A stretch of DNA of 64,000 nucleotides, from the NCBI RefSeq assembly GCF_022385335.1, contig NZ_CP092431.1:6138001-6202000 (forward strand). Direction: 5' to 3'. Positions 63,267-64,000 of the stretch are shown here, piece after piece. A model generated the notes under the pieces. It saw only the letters and a program-made list of their open reading frames with translations. It made no database searches and was not told where the DNA came from. The stretch is from Streptomyces deccanensis (GTDB taxonomy: Bacteria; Actinomycetota; Actinomycetes; Streptomycetales; Streptomycetaceae). Each line of letters opens with the position of its first letter. Positions within the stretch are counted from its first letter, which is position 1. A program made the position numbers and the translations under genes.

Positions 63267-64000
63267 GCCGGGTCCTCGCTCTCTTGTCCGCGGTGCGTCC
63301 GGGCGGCCTCGGCGGCGCACGCGGTACGCAGGAGCGCCGCCTCCTCGCCGTGCCGGGCGACGAGTTGGAGGCCGACCGGGCAGCCGTCGGCGCCGAAGCC
63401 GGCCGGGATGCTCAGCGCCGGGTGGCCGCTGAGGTTGAACCCCCAGGTGAGCGCCGTGGAGTAGCGCTCCCCCGGCCCGTCGTGGCCGTGCGGGGCGTTG
63501 GGCGTGGTGGGGGTGAGGATCAGGTCGGCCTCGCGGAAGAGGGCGGCGAGCCGCCGGTCGTTCTCGGCGCGGAGTTCCCGGGCGGCCCGCACGGCTGCCG
63601 GGTCGGCGTCCGGCGCACGGCGGAGGGCGAGCCAGGCCGGTGCCGGGTCCTCCAGGCGTACGGGGTTGTGCTGGGGTCGGAGCCGTACGAGTCCGGCTTC
63701 TTCGAGGTGGAGCGCGGCGGCGTGGGCGATCGAGGCGGGCTCGGCGTCGGTGTCGGCGAAACCGAGGTCGGCCGACCAGACAGCCGTGAGAGGAGGGCAC
63801 GCCCCCTCGCCCGTCTCGCCCGTGACGCACCGCCAGTACGCCGCCGCGTCCGAGGCGTGGCGGGTGAGGACGCCGGCCGCCGCGAGGCCCGTGCGGTCGG
63901 CGGAAGGCAGTCGCCCGTTCGTGGTCTTCAGGCCGACGACACCGCACCACGCCGCAGGGATCCGCACCGACCCGGCGCCGTCCGTCCCGGTCGCCAGCGG
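63263..64000 (-). CDS. Amidase signature family protein (partial, cut by right edge)
   Basis: The C-terminal 245 residues of an amidase. The visible part starts 'PLATGTDGAGSVRIPAAWCGVVGLK', which contains the nucleophile Ser and the conserved 'GSxRxPA' segment of the amidase signature, and ends with the usual 'GFNLSGHPALSIPAGFGADGCPVGLQLVARHGEEAALL' block. The N-terminal portion with the catalytic Lys and first Ser lies beyond position 64000. Such enzymes hydrolyse carboxamides or act on amino-acid esters. The stop codon overlaps the Nudix start, so it is the upstream gene of a coupled pair. Confidence 0.88.
   Translation of the reverse strand, partial: PLATGTDGAGSVRIPAAWCGVVGLKTTNGRLPSADRTGLAAAGVLTRHASDAAAYWRCVTGETGEGACPPLTAVWSADLGFADTDAEPASIAHAAALHLEEAGLVRLRPQHNPVRLEDPAPAWLALRRAPDADPAAVRAARELRAENDRRLAALFREADLILTPTTPNAPHGHDGPGERYSTALTWGFNLSGHPALSIPAGFGADGCPVGLQLVARHGEEAALLRTACAAEAARTHRGQESEDPA

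Overview
The window is a high-GC actinobacterial chromosome segment, almost certainly Streptomyces. The supporting signs are the very high third-position GC, frequent GTG starts, only three in-frame TTA codons found among the genes called, futalosine-route menaquinone genes, a large kinase/LAL-regulator complement, and a gene order that (from memory) resembles the SCO45xx core region of S. coelicolor. No rRNA, tRNA, insertion sequence, integrase or CRISPR array was seen.

Layout. 1-7.3 kb: a partial gene at the left edge, a TTA-containing PixA/AidA-family gene, a secreted protein, a large LAL-type LuxR regulator, a degenerate CYTH-like protein, and azlCD divergent from an XRE/cupin regulator with repeated palindromic sites between them. 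7.3-20 kb: a cold-shock protein and a menaquinone neighbourhood (mqnA, mqnC, menG, a geranylgeranyl-reductase-family flavoprotein) interspersed with a membrane Ser/Thr kinase, a prepilin peptidase, an orphan imidazolonepropionase-like domain, a GH18-like lipoprotein, a zinc-ribbon membrane protein, a PASTA protein and a GNAT. 20-37.6 kb: an NlpC/P60 hydrolase, then a complete 14-gene nuoA-N operon (proton-pumping NADH:menaquinone oxidoreductase) behind a 746-bp intergenic region carrying a Rex-type operator. 37.7-43.2 kb: recQ, a RavA/ViaA-like MoxR ATPase plus VWA pair, and a small conserved-type hypothetical gene.

43.4-50.4 kb: a six-gene minus-strand operon: GntR regulator, AprB-like ferredoxin, substrate-binding lipoprotein with a NosL-like tail, permease, ATPase, and an AprA/FrdA-type flavoprotein fused to about nine HEAT repeats. 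This is the best candidate here for an undescribed system: an imported small anion or organosulfur-type compound may be processed by an iron-sulfur flavoenzyme. 50.6-56.6 kb: fumarylacetoacetase, an ATP-grasp ligase followed by an FAD oxidoreductase (an unassigned pair), a leaderless HAD phosphatase, and a LysM/transglycosylase-like gene behind a c-di-AMP (ydaO-type) riboswitch. 57-64 kb: polyprenyl diphosphate synthase, a LolA-like anchored protein, an ABC exporter, an FMN-reductase-like flavoprotein, a Nudix hydrolase and an amidase cut by the right edge.

Many genes serve one theme: making menaquinone (mqnA, mqnC, menG, the prenyl synthase, possibly the tail reductase) and feeding electrons into it (nuo). 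Cell-wall remodelling (NlpC, LysM) and signalling genes lie between. Several plus-strand genes (mqnA, prepilin peptidase, menG, the HAD gene) have a -10-like hexamer ending 7 nt before the start codon, which suggests leaderless mRNAs.
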